Positions 1 to 11,271 of a stretch of DNA of 64,000 bases are shown here, piece after piece. The position numbers and the translations under genes were made by a program. Each line of letters begins with the position of its first letter. Positions within the stretch are counted from its first letter, which is position 1. The stretch is from Sipunculus nudus (taxonomy: Eukaryota > Annelida > Sipuncula > Golfingiida > Sipunculidae): positions 65,827,176 to 65,891,175 of the forward strand of contig CM049316.1 of the NCBI GenBank assembly GCA_026874595.1, read 5' to 3'. The notes beneath the pieces are model-generated. The model ran no database searches. It worked only from the letters and a program-made list of their open reading frames with translations, and had not been told where the DNA came from.

Positions 1-632
1 TTCGTCACAAATGTCAACAATTCACATCTCTCAAAACCAAACTGACAATTAACGGATTGTAAAATGGATTCTGAACCACTTTCACGATTGCGCCTTTTAT
101 CCGTTATAGGTGTGACTCAGTTATCATACTTTCCTTTCATACTGAAATATTGGGACCAGACAAATTCTATATGTGTTCATGACGGCTCTTGTGCAACCTG
201 GAAAGACTGCGTGAGCTTATAGTGCCAGGTTTATAGAAATTTGAGGAGAGCTGTCAGAAGGTTAAGAGAAGACACTTTTTTTCTTGTAGGGATGATGCAT
301 TACATCTGCGTGTGACGTATATATTTTCTTTTACGTAAGGTACCAATTATTTACGGACCTGAATCAAATTTATCCATTTTTGAAGGATGGAGCAAAGGCA
401 GGTTGATAACAATTTCAACTTGATGAGAATTAAAATAACCAAATGGTAATGATGGTATGTTATTATTAAGTTACCTGGTTTTCAGTTTCATATTCACATT
501 GCTAGTCCAAAAATCATGACTTTATTTAATCCCGAGTATACATATGTGGTTTCTAACCACATTCACCTGATGATCGGGTCGCATCCCGTGAAACAAACTG
601 TTGTGAATTTACAGTGTTGTTTTTCTTCAGTG

Positions 633-672
<40 letters not shown>

Positions 673-1180
673 TTATAACTATAAGGAATTCCAACCGGAT
701 ACCTTCATATCGGAAGTCCAACTCCTTAGCCATAGTCTCCGTCCTATCCCAATATTTTTCATTACTATATCATGTATTTCTGTGTATCAAAGAGTAATAA
801 AAACTAAGCGATAAGGGGGACGCTTTTCCTCGCTTCTGGTTTAACATATTAAAATATTAAGAATTAGAATTGTTAATGTCTATTTTTATCCAGAAAAACT
901 AATCTTATGTAAAATAATTAATGATTAAGCCGATATGTCTAAGATATTCCCTGAATCAAAAGACTCAGTAACTGAGGATCGAGAAACTGGCATAAAAGGT
1001 ACAAAAAACACTTGCCCCAGAAGAGTGTATAGAAATTTGGGGGGTTAATTGCAAGCAGAAGTAGGAAAACTTTTTATTGATTTATATTTCAGTTGAAAGT
1101 GTCACTTATGGGTCATTTATTTCCAAAGTATAGCCTTGAAGGATTCCGGAAGGCATAAAACCCAGAATTTATAAATTTCC
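1..1180. other. Non-coding AT-rich stretch
   Basis: No reading frame of credible composition is seen. The only distinct feature is the (TA)n run at 634-667, listed separately. The rest is unique-looking AT-rich sequence with no inverted or tandem structure I could detect by eye. Confidence 0.6.
634..667. repeat. (TA)n microsatellite
   Basis: Uninterrupted alternating TA, about 17 repeats. The apparent reading frame through it (poly Ile-Tyr) is an artefact of the repeat. Confidence 0.95.
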
Positions 1181-1184
1181 TATG

Positions 1185-1290
1185 CAAGGTCCAGGTCCTG
1201 CTGTACCATTAATGCACTTTTACGCCATTCGACTGGTTCACATGAACCGGCGTTTGCTTTCAGTTTAAACATTGACTTTTTGTCTCAATG
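1185..1290 (+). repeat. Dispersed repeat R2, copy 1
   Basis: Shares a run of similar blocks with 5872-5965 (CTGTACCA, then ...CACTTTTACGCCA/..., GTTCACATGAAC-like, and ...TTGACTTTTT). Identity is moderate, so this is probably an old interspersed repeat. No coding potential or known family was recognised. Confidence 0.45.
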
Positions 1291-1480
1291 TAAAGGTAAA
1301 AATGACGACATCTCACAAGCCGTTTAATATAACGTAAGTATAATTCTTTAAAGACTGAATGAAGAGTCATCCCTACATCATCCTACAGTCAGCTTGCCCC
1401 AGATTATCATACATCGACAACCTGTGGTTCATATTGATCTGAGTACGTCACAGACACCACGTGTGACTTTTAGGTCCGTT

Positions 1481-1605
1481 AGACAATTTCAGTATACAAC
1501 ATTTGTCTGTATTGTTACGTGGGCGACAGTCACGTTTATCCTAAAATGGAACTTGCTCCCAAAATGAAACTGGACACAATCGGCATTTGAATGGTCTTCC
1601 ATACG
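1481..1605 (+). repeat. Dispersed repeat R3, copy 1
   Basis: Aligns by eye with 11855-11975: ACAATTTCA, TTTGT.TGTATT, GTGGGCG.CAGT, then CCCAAAA...ACACAAT.GGCATTT in the same order and spacing. It is a moderately diverged interspersed repeat in the same orientation as its partner. Confidence 0.5.
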
Positions 1606-1946
1606 CCGGCCCGCACATGTCTTAGAATGAGACTGTTGGACCTGGACATATAGACTAAGGACAAAGCGCTTATTTTATAATGTTGATATTTTTTTTACAA
1701 AAGAACCAGTAAAATTTTTGCGATTTGTGTTTTATATAGCTGCACAGATCCTTTATGTTTGTTAGGGGCCGGTTTTACTTGAAGACATGTTTCGTCTTCT
1801 TCCTCGTTTGTACTTCAAATCATAGATTATATTTACTCTTCTTGTTCTTGTTTTGTTGTTTTGCTTTTTTTATTATTGATGTTTTTCTTCTTCGTGAATG
1901 TATTATTATTACTATTTTTGATGGGTATGCGATCATTCCCGCTTGT

Positions 1947-2120
1947 GTGTGTGTGCTTGTGTTCCTGTGTGTGTTTGTTCACAACATAACTCATCCAATC
2001 CTGAACGGAATCGTATGAAATTTTAAGGGCATATCGGGTATGGACCAAGGAAAATCAATTAGATTTTAGTGTTGATCAAGCATCTTACACGGATTCTGGA
2101 GCATCACCAAGGCAAATGTA
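1947..2120 (+). repeat. Dispersed repeat R1 (TG-led), copy 1
   Basis: A TG-rich leader is followed by a conserved body containing CATAACTCA, GAACGGAATC, ATGAAATTT and TCTGGAGCATCA. The same order occurs at 4438-4650 and 41708-41890, always after a TG-rich run and always on the plus strand. The TG run therefore seems to be part of the repeat unit, not an independent microsatellite. Confidence 0.6.
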
Positions 2121-2129
2121 ATGTATTTA

Positions 2130-4215
2130 CAAATGTAAGGTCTAGCTTATGTTCCGTGCTTTGCGGCCTAGCCACCTACTCAGGTCACGATCGAGCGCCC
2201 ATCTCCTTGGAGTGACAATATCAGCTGTATTCGCTGTTTTTCTTCTCCCTCCTGAACTACTACTTATTATTACTAGTGTTACTATTGTTATTTTTTTTGC
2301 TGGTATTCTTGTTGTTGTTTCTCTTCCTTTCCCTCTTCTTCTACTCTTCCTCTGTCCTGTCTTTTCCGGATGTCCTTCCGGTTGAAGAAGATTGTACCTA
2401 TATCATTATTACGATTCTTGTCAGATCCATTGATAAAAGTATTGGTCCACCTGGATTGATATCCAGTTATCAGTAACCAAAGGGGTTCCTGATCCTTTTT
2501 CAGGATTTTGGTATATGCCTTTTGAACAAGTTTTTATCACAATCTAAACGGCAAGGGGTATGCAGTAAAAAGTGTTTTATAAGTGTAGTCTGTTCTTATA
2601 AAACTGAACTAAATCCTGGTTATTGGAACGTTATCCGCTCCGAAAAGGCATTAGTGTTAATGGAAAGTGTGAACACAATACATATACCATCGGACAATGG
2701 AAGATATGAATTCAGTATGAATACTTACGTTTCCTGGTTGAATACCATACGAATAATGACATTTATGGTCGCTGAAAGGCTAGGTATCACGTGAGTCGAT
2801 TTTGGTATAAAATGAGAGACAGGACGGGACACACAATGCCTAAAGCATTTGACTGGTATGCTCACTTTGAAAGTATTTTAGGAGAGGGTGACGTAAACAT
2901 ATAAAAATACAGAATAAATATAGGCTAGTAGAAAACAATGATCTGAAGCAGCCGTCAAAATAGAAATCGCGAAAGATCATTCATTGTTTAACCATATGAA
3001 CACAACCATAGCCCAGGTAGTTTAAAGGCACATAAACATTTCCAACAATACGTGTAGGCCTACTATCTGACGTTATTGGTTTATTTTAGCTCAATAAAAA
3101 TGTTTCCCAGTAAACCCTCCATGCAGTCGGTCTCCAATACACCTTTTAACGCTCTTATGGTTCTGTATGTGATTAAACAGTCCACGTGTGTCTGTTAATA
3201 AAAAGAGGGCATGTGCGATAACTCAAAGACAGTGAGAAGGAATATGAAAGAAGGAGCGCGACTCTAATTGGTATCTCGAAAAACTCGAGAATTTTTAGGT
3301 TACGCGCAGCAACCACCAGATGGCGTGTTTATTTATTGCTCCACTGTTCGCGCCTGGTGCAAGCTCATTTCCACTTGGGTACAGGATTAAGCAAACGTGG
3401 TTTTTCTTACATATTAAGCATATTAATTTTATATATTCCTGGTATGTGAACAGGTTCGTTTCAACCCCGGAAAACTGGCCATCGCATGTATTGATGGGGC
3501 AGTTGTAAATACAAGCAGAGTACATACCGAGAAGCCAAAGAATTACCAAACGTTTAAAGAACAAGAGTTTTTTTAAATACACTATTATGGGAAACATAAG
3601 TGGAATTATTCAAGAAAGGAAACATAGGTCCCTTCGACGTATCTACGGTATCATACTTTATAAACCATTAGATATTCTTTCTATTAAATTTAATCTATCT
3701 TCTGTTGTAGCCTTTAGTTCTCATTTTCGGAAGTACACAGTAAATATCTATCTAAAGTTAAATTTAAGACTGACGATCACTTTCAACCAGGATTAGGACA
3801 TTGCGATAATTTAATAGACCTACGTGTATGAGACGACAATCCGATTTGATGTACAAGCTGAACAAAGGTTTGTCCTATAAAGGGTTGGAATAATGATTAG
3901 GTGTTAACCCTTCCAGAAAAAAAAAAGTCCTACGTTTGCAGCTCAAAAACGTATATTTTTTGTGATCTTTTGGGAAGCGTATAATTTAAAATGACAAGAA
4001 TGAAATGGGAGGAGGATTTTTTTTCAGGATTCCTCTGCTCCGAGGGAAATTACCTTTTACACATATAGTGGCAACCCGGTTTTTTTATCGTCATAACCAC
4101 TCTAGTATGTTGGTTATTGATTCCCAGTGCTTCCCAGCCTGAACACCAGAATGACGGTTGTGCAGTCACGACACGGTAAAGGAAATTCATTCTCCGTAGC
4201 ACCATCCAGACCTTG
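2130..4215. other. Non-coding stretch without recognised elements
   Basis: Low-complexity pyrimidine-rich DNA at 2220-2380 produces hydrophobic Leu/Phe/Val-rich open frames that I do not accept as genes. Elsewhere (2400-4215) several short open frames occur on both strands with no domain, no start context and no repeat partner in the window. Confidence 0.5.
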
Positions 4216-4218
4216 TTA

Positions 4219-4386
4219 AGCCGGCCTCAAATTTATCGATTTTTTTTCTGACGATTTTTAATCAGCCGGAAAAATCGATAGGATCGGTAGATGTGAGGGT
4301 GGCGCCGGCCGGAGAAACTTTTAAATGTTCCTGGTCGACTTAAAGAAATCGGCCGGCCAAAACAGTTGATAGATGGGAGGCCGGCT
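4219..4386. mobile_element. Harbinger-type MITE, 168 bp, TTA target duplication
   Basis: Terminal inverted repeats AGCCGGCCTC at the left end and GAGGCCGGCT at the right end are perfect over 10 bp. They continue imperfectly inward (AAATTTATC against GATAGATGG). TTA lies directly outside both ends (4216-4218 and 4387-4389), the target duplication expected for PIF/Harbinger elements. The interior has no reading frame and repeats the GCCGG/CCGGC motif several times. The superfamily call rests only on the TTA duplication and TIR, since no transposase is present. Confidence 0.72.
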
Positions 4387-4437
4387 TTATGATCACTCGG
4401 TTATTTGCTTCCATCAGGAGAGTGTGCGTTCATCACG

Positions 4438-4650
4438 TTTGTGTGTGTGTGTGTGTGTGTTTGTGTGTGTTTATATGTATGTGATTGTCCACAGCATAAC
4501 CCACGGAATCATGAACGGAATCTCATGAAATTTAAATGGAATTTCGGGAATTGGCCAATGCAGAAACGATGAGAAATTTTGTTGTGGATCTTGCACATGC
4601 TCCTTATTCAGGAACGTCATCAAGGAATATTCACAAATACAGAGTCTCTT
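4438..4650 (+). repeat. Dispersed repeat R1 (TG-led), copy 2
   Basis: Starts with a (TG)n run at about 4441-4470 and continues with CATAACCCACGGAATCATGAACGGAATC..., the same order as the copies near 1.95 kb and 41.7 kb. It lies 50 bp downstream of the Harbinger-type MITE. Confidence 0.6.
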
Positions 4651-5870
4651 ATGCACGAATTAATTTGGGAATATGGGCCTTATAAGTGAATGAAAACACG
4701 GTTTTGGGAACATCCCACAAAAGGGACGCCTCACATGGCGGAGGTTTTTATAGCTATACATGTACTTCGTTTCTGAATTATTACAGACTAACATCAAACA
4801 AGAGTTTGCAACAGCTCCTGTGCTACCTGAAGTAGCTGGATAGACATTCGGGATATTCTTTCCGGCCGGAAACGGTTAAATCGCTAATCTTTTTTACAGA
4901 GGTTGATGCAGCACATACGTGTTTTGTGCCAAGACTCACTGTACAAAGCAAATCATATTCGTGTTACATATTTGCCGGTCCCCCATCTACTGGTTTCTTT
5001 TTGCATATCGACTGGTTTGATCTGCCGGAAAAATCTACGAGTGCCACACACCTTCCGATTTTCCGTGCAGATCACCATAATTTCCGGTCATTTTGGTCAC
5101 TTCTGATTTCGTCTCCAGGATTGTTATTGGCCTCAGGAATAATAAAAAGAAGAAAAAATAGGTTTTTATTCGGTTCCTTCAACACATCTACTTTAATTTC
5201 TGGCCGGATTAACGTAGCTGATTTTTTCCCTTTTTGTCAGCTAATTTTCCTGCCGGATTTTCAAAAAGCGGATCTCTCGTGGGATCCATAGCGTCTGAAA
5301 AGAAACTAAATGTCAGGAGTTTGTGTGTTCTATCAAAACATTTCTTCAGGGATGGATGCATCCATTGTCATTTGATAATAAAGCCATATCTCCTTGTCTA
5401 TTTTGCAATATACGACAGATTCCGCAAAATAGATGATTGACGTGGGTAGATATATTACATTATTATGCTGTAAAGCGATTTCTTTATATTATATATGGAA
5501 AACAACGTCTATATTTTCAGCTTCTGTAAAAAAGATATTTTATAATATAACGTATTCCACTATTGTTCCTATGTATACAGCAATATGCATTTTTGTATTT
5601 ATATCTGGTATTGTAGGTTGTAATTGCCAATCAAACTCAACATACCATTCCTCACATATTATTGCATTACGCAGTATAAATCGCATACACATACCTAAAA
5701 TATTTTGTATGAATAAATACTGAATATTTATTTGTTCGTTTTTATATGTCGGTGTATTTCGCTATAGTTCGGGTATTATTGATATACACTTGTGGGTGTG
5801 TACATAATTTGATTCCTGCCGTTCACAGATCAAAGACCATCTACTGATCTTCCAGTCTCTTCACACGGAA
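4650..5870. other. Non-coding stretch with CCGG-rich segment
   Basis: Between about 4860 and 5270 the motifs CCGGCCGGAAA, GCCGGAAAAA and GGCCGGATT recur. They resemble the interior of the MITE at 4219-4386, so this may be an older related element without readable ends. An open frame of 121 codons (4926-5291, plus) crosses it but has no recognisable domain, and I do not call it a gene. Confidence 0.35.
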
Positions 5871-5871
5871 G

Positions 5872-5965
5872 ATTCAAGCCCTACTGTACCACCGATGTAA
5901 TTTCACACCAGTTGAATAGTTTACGTGAACGACTTTTGCGTTGAACCTCAAAAATGACTTTATGG
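5872..5965 (+). repeat. Dispersed repeat R2, copy 2
   Basis: Partner of the copy at 1185-1290, same orientation, moderately diverged. Confidence 0.45.
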
Positions 5966-6162
5966 GTAGAGAGGAATACATCTTAAATAGGGTATATTTT
6001 AACGTGTAGTTTATCCCAATTAGCGTAGTAATAATTTGGAAATGTTGTGTTTTTTCTTTAATTTGTGTTTGATCTAAAAATTCAGTTTTGTTGTAGTCAC
6101 GGACTCACGGGCCGAAAATCACTTTTATGCTAGAGAGTATATGAACTAATGGATTTGTATCG

Positions 6163-6165
<3 letters not shown>

Positions 6166-6219
<54 letters not shown>
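6166..6219. repeat. (TA)n microsatellite
   Basis: About 27 TA repeats ending exactly where the left inverted array of the 6.2-10.95 kb element begins. The element may therefore have inserted into, or at the edge of, the TA tract. Confidence 0.95.
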
Positions 6220-6221
<2 letters not shown>

Positions 6222-6379
6222 GTATGGTTAAAAGTTTGAGTATGAGTTAATTTGCACATATTAGTATAGTATGGTATGTCAGATATTTTGATACAACTGG
6301 AGTGTCGTACAAAAATGGATTTTATTTGATAAATTTGTCATTTTGGGAGTGCTGATTCCAAAAATATCAAGTGGCAATA

Positions 6380-7250
6380 TTTTCAGCCGTGTTTTTTTAA
6401 TTTCAAAATGGCCGCCGTTCTTTTTATACTTTGCCTTTTATCTGGACTTCTGATCACTGTAGAGTAATATGATGGTAGCAACATGCATGTTTGCGATACC
6501 AGGGATTCCATTTAATCCATTGCCACACTTGCTTCAAATTGGATTATGCCGCCATATTGAATTTCAACACGGCCGCCATCTTATACTTTGCCCTATGTGT
6601 GGACTTTGAGCATCGAAGAAGAATACAAATGGTAGCAATATCCATGTTTGCGATACCAGGGATTCCATTTAAGTCATTGCCATAATTGCTAGTAATAGGG
6701 TTTAGGCTGCCATATTAATTTTCAAAATGGCCGCCATTTTTTTTTAAACACCCTTGCTTATATCTGTTCTTGTGAGCTCCGTAGAAGAATGCAAATGGTG
6801 GCACAATCTATGTTTGTGATACCAGGATATAAATCAAAGCAACTGCCGTACTTGTTACAGTTATGGCTCGGTCGATATATTGAATTACATATACTGGCCG
6901 CCATTCAATTTGCATTTGCTTATATCGTGACCTTTAAGCATAAAATAAGATTTTTAATTAGTAGCAACAAACTTGGTACAAATTGGGTTAGGCTGCAATA
7001 TTGAATCCCAAAATGACCGCCATTTGTAACACATTTTGCTTATCTTTATGATATATAATAGAATAAAAACATTGAGAATACCCTTGCTTGTGATACCAGA
7101 GATTTCATTAAAACCTTTCCCGTGCTTGCTTTCAATTTTCGTTTGGCATCATGTTAAATTTAAGATTTGCCTGCATTTTTTTTATCTTTGCTGGTATTTC
7201 TGCACTTCGGTCCCACCATACCAAAATGATGGTATAGAAGTCTAAGAATG
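6380..7250 (+). repeat. Left subterminal tandem array, ~160-bp units
   Basis: Four to five diverged units; the AATGGTAGCA-like box falls near 6471, 6630 and 6793, with weaker copies near 6960 and 7080. The motif AAAATGGCCGCC recurs near 6410, 6570, 6725 and 7010. The units are too diverged to be a recent expansion. Short open frames inside (for example 6491-6685, 6789-7004) are repeat-derived. Confidence 0.75.
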
Positions 7251-7721
7251 ATGTTTTGTTCATGGAAGGTTTAATATAATGTATACATGCATTTCTCCTC
7301 TGTTTTCGTCACTTAAAAAAAAAAGAAAAAAAAAAAGAAAATGTATTTCAATAATTTCCACAAAAGTGATTCACATGAAACGCGCTATGCATGGCAAATT
7401 ATCTCTATTGCAGAAGCAATTATTAATACATTCTCCAAGCATCCAAACTGAAACAGTACAGCAACTGCTTCTGGTGCAGGTAGTTCAAGACATTTCTGGA
7501 GTGAAATTGTTTATCTTTCCTCCCATTCTTTGTCAATAAGATTAAAGAATGTTCGGTCCTGATTCCTAATACCATTTGCTAGTTAGCGACGTGGGATATG
7601 CTCTCTGAATGCGAGGGTTTGATGCACCAAGGCTTCCCTCACATTTTGAAAATACTAACTATATGATTACTTGTTTCAAAGCTTATATAATGCTTTATTC
7701 ACCTATACTCTTGGACATCGG

Positions 7722-8114
7722 TCATCCCATTAAAACTAAAAGCATGATAACCGAACAGAACTTTCTAATATACATAAAGACATCTATTGCTGGAAAATAA
7801 TCAGCTATATTTGTCACATCTCTCTCAGTTATCAACGCATAAGGCATATACAATTGGATCATGGCCTCTGCCTCCCCTTGCCTTCCTAAATATTTTACAA
7901 TAAAAACATCTGTTTTATTTAATAGAAAGTGTTTACATACACATGGTCTACGCCGCATACTCCTGAAGTATAAGGTTTTCCCCAAATATTCTGCAAGTTT
8001 AGCATATGTATTATTGTGAGACAGTAGGATTTTTATCGGTACTATTTTGATGTAACGCAAGTTAACAGTTCTCATTATTTCTATCAAAGATAGCATGGAC
8101 AACTGCTGTGGCAT
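7722..8114 (-). pseudogene. Unidentified minus-strand frame inside the inverted-array element
   Basis: A 130-codon frame lies between the inverted arms. It has normal-looking protein composition (a Cys pair near residues 58-60, charged and aromatic residues, no low complexity), unlike the simple-repeat frames elsewhere. I do not recognise a family. It is on the same strand as the other interior fragments (9317-9571, 9792-10049, 10018-10212), so together they could be remains of the element's own protein. Other frames in between are interrupted, and two later insertions separate the pieces. It could equally be a chance frame. Confidence 0.25.
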
Positions 8115-8286
8115 CGGTAATGCACATAGTTTATCGTTTTTCTTCTGTGCGTGATGCAGATGATATTTTTCTTGAACAATAGCATTGTTGTTAGTTGTAA
8201 TATGGAGACAACCACTGAAGGAGAAGAGGCACCATTAGGAAACAGAAAAAAAACTGTTTCTACCTATTATCTCACAGAGAGACTGC

Positions 8287-8589
8287 CAGGGGCGTTAATA
8301 TAGGGGGGGGGGTATATATACCCCCACTTTTTGGCAAGGGGGGGATGGCCAATGTAATCATCCCCCCCACTTTTCAGAGAATAATATTATAATATTCGAA
8401 TAAAAAAATATATTAATAAATAGAATTAAAAACGTTGAATCCATTTACTGAAAAAAGTTATATCTAAACCTTAGAATTCACAAAATAACTTATTTTCTAT
8501 TATAATATTATAATTATTTGAAATATAATTTAGTATATATATAAATAAGTATAAATATATATATATAATTATCGTATATATATATATGC
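8287..8589 (+). mobile_element. G-rich MITE family E, one end preserved
   Basis: Begins CCAGGGGCGTTAATA, followed by a G run, a TATATACCCCC block, then CTTTTTGGCAAGGGGGG and a long AT-rich tail with near (TA)n sequence. The same order, inverted, ends the copy at 52453-52872 (CTTGTATTGACGCCCCTGG). The other end is missing: the AT-rich tail runs straight into the truncated LTR at 8590. Confidence 0.6.
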
Positions 8590-9316
8590 TGTGGCAGCGT
8601 CGCCTGGGCGGGCCGGGTTGGCCCACGTGTGAACCATCGCACGGCGTTTTCTGTTCTAGTATGTTCTTTGAGCGTGTGTACTGTGTATTATGTTGGATTC
8701 TTTAGACTGTTCGACAAGTGGAGAAATCTCGGCTTGGGGCGAGAAGTTATAAATAGGGGCTGTGTTTTAAAGCAGAGAGAGAGGTGAGAGAATATTCCAG
8801 CGGACACGGAAGCAAGTTAGTCAGTGTGTGGTACCTATCCGATTATTCAGTAATTTCAGGGATTCTACTATTACTAACTCTATATGATTTAATGCTGCCT
8901 GCCTCAAGTTTACTTTCTGAATTATTACAAGAGCTTTACTTTGGACTCTTATTCTCCTAGAGAATTTGTGTGAACTTTTCGTCCGGCTTATACATTTTAG
9001 AGGACTTATCGCTGTGACAGTGGTGGTATCCAGATACTGTGCTCTTTGTTTATTTAACTGTGTGATTGTATTGATTTGTTGTTATACTGCTGTTATACTG
9101 TGTAATTGTATTGATTTAATGTACTTTAAAATTAGGGTTTTTTTAAGAATAAATTATAGTTATTTGTTAACAAAAAAAAAAAAACACTGACTTCTTTATT
9201 CATTCCCCTAGACATTTCACGCTGCCTAGTGTTACAGAATCTGATTTTTTTATTTCCTTGACAAACTTTTAAGTTCATCACGCATACGTGATCTGTTGAT
9301 ATTAGGTTCCGTAACA
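8590..9316 (+). mobile_element. Solo LTR (copy 1), 5'-truncated
   Basis: Matches the LTR at 36046-36853 and the interrupted one at 57844-61073. It has a TATA box (TATAAATA, 8748-8755), the GACAGTGGTGGTATCCAG block, an AATAAA signal (9148-9153) and the conserved end TTAGGTTCCGTAACA. Compared with the copy at 61073 it lacks roughly the first 85 bp, where it abuts AT-rich MITE sequence. No primer binding site or gag follows: the next bases are interior sequence of the inverted-array element. It is therefore a solo or truncated LTR. Confidence 0.8.
8748..8755 (+). promoter_or_regulatory. LTR TATA box
   Basis: TATAAATA followed by GGGGCTGTG. The same box and downstream sequence occur in LTR copy 2 at 36282-36289, so it is the likely U3 promoter of this LTR family. 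Confidence 0.6.
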
Positions 9317-9571
9317 ATCGTTAATGGATTTCTTAGCTGTAGATACAACTATTCTCTTTCCCCCTCTCGGTGCCTGCTTGCTCAAGTGAAGCAAATCAAG
9401 TGCACCATCCCCCTGCTCCATTGAACTGGCGAGACATAATACCGTCTGTCCAAGGTCTTGGTAACATGTAACATGGAACTGCCCTCCGAAGAATGATGTC
9501 ACTTCTTTAAATACACTTGTCACATCAGACCTTTTGCGGAGCGCATGACATTTTAGGAAAATCGTCTCCAA
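9317..9571 (-). pseudogene. Unidentified minus-strand frame cut by the LTR
   Basis: An open frame of about 85 codons begins near 9571 and is cut by LTR copy 1 at 9316; its last few codons and stop (to 9302) come from the LTR. Composition is protein-like, ending in a GGKR...VVSTAKKS stretch just before the LTR. I do not recognise it. It probably belongs to the element enclosed by the inverted arms. The insertion shows that whatever it encoded was dead or died when the LTR arrived. Confidence 0.3.
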
Positions 9572-9791
9572 GTTTTATTGCTGCATTAATGCTGAAAGAG
9601 ATGGTCATAATAGGCCATTATGTTGGTTAAAATGTTTTCTACACCACGACAGTACCATTTCCATTGCTCATTTGGCGAATTTTCGCTCGCTGTGGTATAA
9701 TGACCAGCTTCAATGTTGTTTGATTTAACAGAGCTGTCGTCCATATACTTTGCAACAGCGTGAACTGAAGCAAATCAAACAAGCCTAAAGC

Positions 9792-10212
9792 TCACCGCCT
9801 CTCAATAGCTTGCCTTTCCCTGTTGAAGACTGTAGCGTCAATGCCCTCTCGTATAAGTAAAGACCAAGAGAAATTACTCTTTCGGGAAGAGGACCAGGAA
9901 TGAAAGCTCATATGACCTTTACGAGACAACAGTGTTAAGCGAATAGCCAATTGGTTTAAGGTCTCCTCAACAACGTGGCAATAATTGCACTCTGAATCTG
10001 TTGCTGTTGTGACTGCATTATAAGGAATTAGTAGTTGCCCTAGCGACAACCCGCCAGTACCTCACTAGTACATAACCAGAAAAGAGGCCTGCTAAAAGTC
10101 TTTGAAGCATCTTTGCAGTATGACATCTGGAAAAAAATGCACTCCGCAATAAACGAAATACGAGGTAGGCTGGCGTGACAGGTGTCTTTGAAGTTGTAAC
10201 CGTCCAGAACAC
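9792..10212 (-). pseudogene. Two overlapping minus-strand frames, unidentified
   Basis: Two frames (10018-10212 and 9792-10049) overlap by 32 bp in different phases, as expected if one frame was broken by an indel near 10020-10050. The second contains a CxxC pair (residues 21-24) next to His, but no family was recognised. They lie just inside the right inverted arm and share a strand with the other interior fragments. They could be the N-terminal part of a lost transposase, or chance frames. Confidence 0.25.
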
Positions 10213-10289
10213 AGTTCCATGTTACACGTGATCAAGACCTTTCAAAGGTTTACACAATGTATCCTTTCAGGAAATCTTTTGTTAAATTA

Positions 10290-10952
10290 CGGATATTCAT
10301 TTTTATACGCTTTATATTTATTGTTTTATTCTGCTCACAAGATACCATTTGAATTCCAATATGGTGGCAAAGAATAATTTGAAACAAGTATGGCCATGGC
10401 TTTAATTCATTCGCTGATATCACAAACATGAATGTTGCTACCATTTGTATTCTTCTACTGTGCTCACAAGAAGAGATAAAAACAAAAATGTGTTATAAAT
10501 GGCGGCCATCTGAAATTAAATATAGCGGCCTGACCCAATTGGAGGAACTATATCAATGGCTTAAATGGAATTCCTGGTATCGCAAACATGGATTTTGCTA
10601 CCATTTTTATTTTTCTACGGTGCTCCAAATTCCAGGTATAGAGCATAGTATGAAAAGAATGGCGGCCATGTTGAAATTCAACATCGCGGCCTAAGCAAAT
10701 TCTAGCAAGTATGGCAATGACTTTAATGGAATCTTAGTTATCGTAAACATCAGTGCTCAGAAGTCCAGATAAAAGGCAAAATATAAGAATAATGGCATTT
10801 TTGGAACCAGCACCCCAAAATTGACAAAGTTAGCCTATAAAATCCATTTTTGCACGACAATCCAGCTTGAATATATAACAAACTGTACTATATTCCATTA
10901 TACATAACTGGTCTTATTTTCATTCATATTTCAGTTATAATATTAATACCCG
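10290..10952 (-). repeat. Right subterminal array, inverted copy of the left array
   Basis: About three units in reverse orientation; the TTGCTACCATTT box falls at about 10434-10447 and 10594-10607 (160-bp spacing). The outer end carries AAAATCCATTTTTGCACGACAATCC, the complement of the left outer end. Confidence 0.7.
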
Positions 10953-11149
10953 CCAATTGCTTTTTAAAAGGTCCAGTAGATATCATTTTAAGTTGACTGG
11001 AACGTTAATTATACAAGTTTGTAAATTTAAAAAAAAAATATCCTGATCTTAGAGGAACTCTAATAGTTTAATACTTTAATGACTTATTAAAAGTAAGGGA
11101 GAGTGTATCGGTATATTTTCCTGCAATCCTTTTGTAAGGGTTTCATTCC

Positions 11150-11265
11150 AGTTTTTACGGCCTGGACCCCACCCACCCTTCCAAATCTGGACATCTGTTT
11201 TGGGTAAATTTCATTAGTCCCCCTTGTTTGGACCCCTCCTTTAATTAAATCATGTATCCGTCCCT
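11150..11265 (-). mobile_element. Degenerate MITE, 'CAGGGACGGAT' end
   Basis: On the minus strand it begins CAGGGACGGATACATGATT and continues AAGGAGGGGTCC. This parallels the element at 45494-45676 (CAGGGGCCGATCCAGGATT, AAGGAGGGGCC). The other end is unclear, so it is a diverged relative. Confidence 0.45.
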
Positions 11266-11271
11266 GAAATT

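Larger units (their letters stand above)
6220..10952. mobile_element. Composite element with inverted ~160-bp repeat arrays at both ends
   Basis: The left arm (about 6220-7250) and the right arm (about 10290-10952) are reverse complements of each other in content and order. Reading inward, each starts with a GTCGT(A/G)CAAAAATGGATTTTAT segment, then (C/G)TGCTG(A/G)TTCCAAAAAT. Tandem units follow, each containing AATGGCCGCC, a GGACTT-type block, AATGGTAGCAA and GATACCAGGGATTCCATTT. Units are spaced 159-163 bp on the left and 160 bp on the right. Such long inverted arms fit a foldback-like DNA element. The interior holds broken minus-strand frames plus two later insertions (8287-8589 and 8590-9316). 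Outer ends were read by eye and may be off by tens of bases. The superfamily is not recognised. Confidence 0.66.

Noticed and set aside
2149-2476. Two overlapping Leu/Phe/Val-rich plus-strand frames that look like membrane proteins
   Set aside because: They derive from a pyrimidine- and TTG/TTA-rich low-complexity tract and overlap in different phases.
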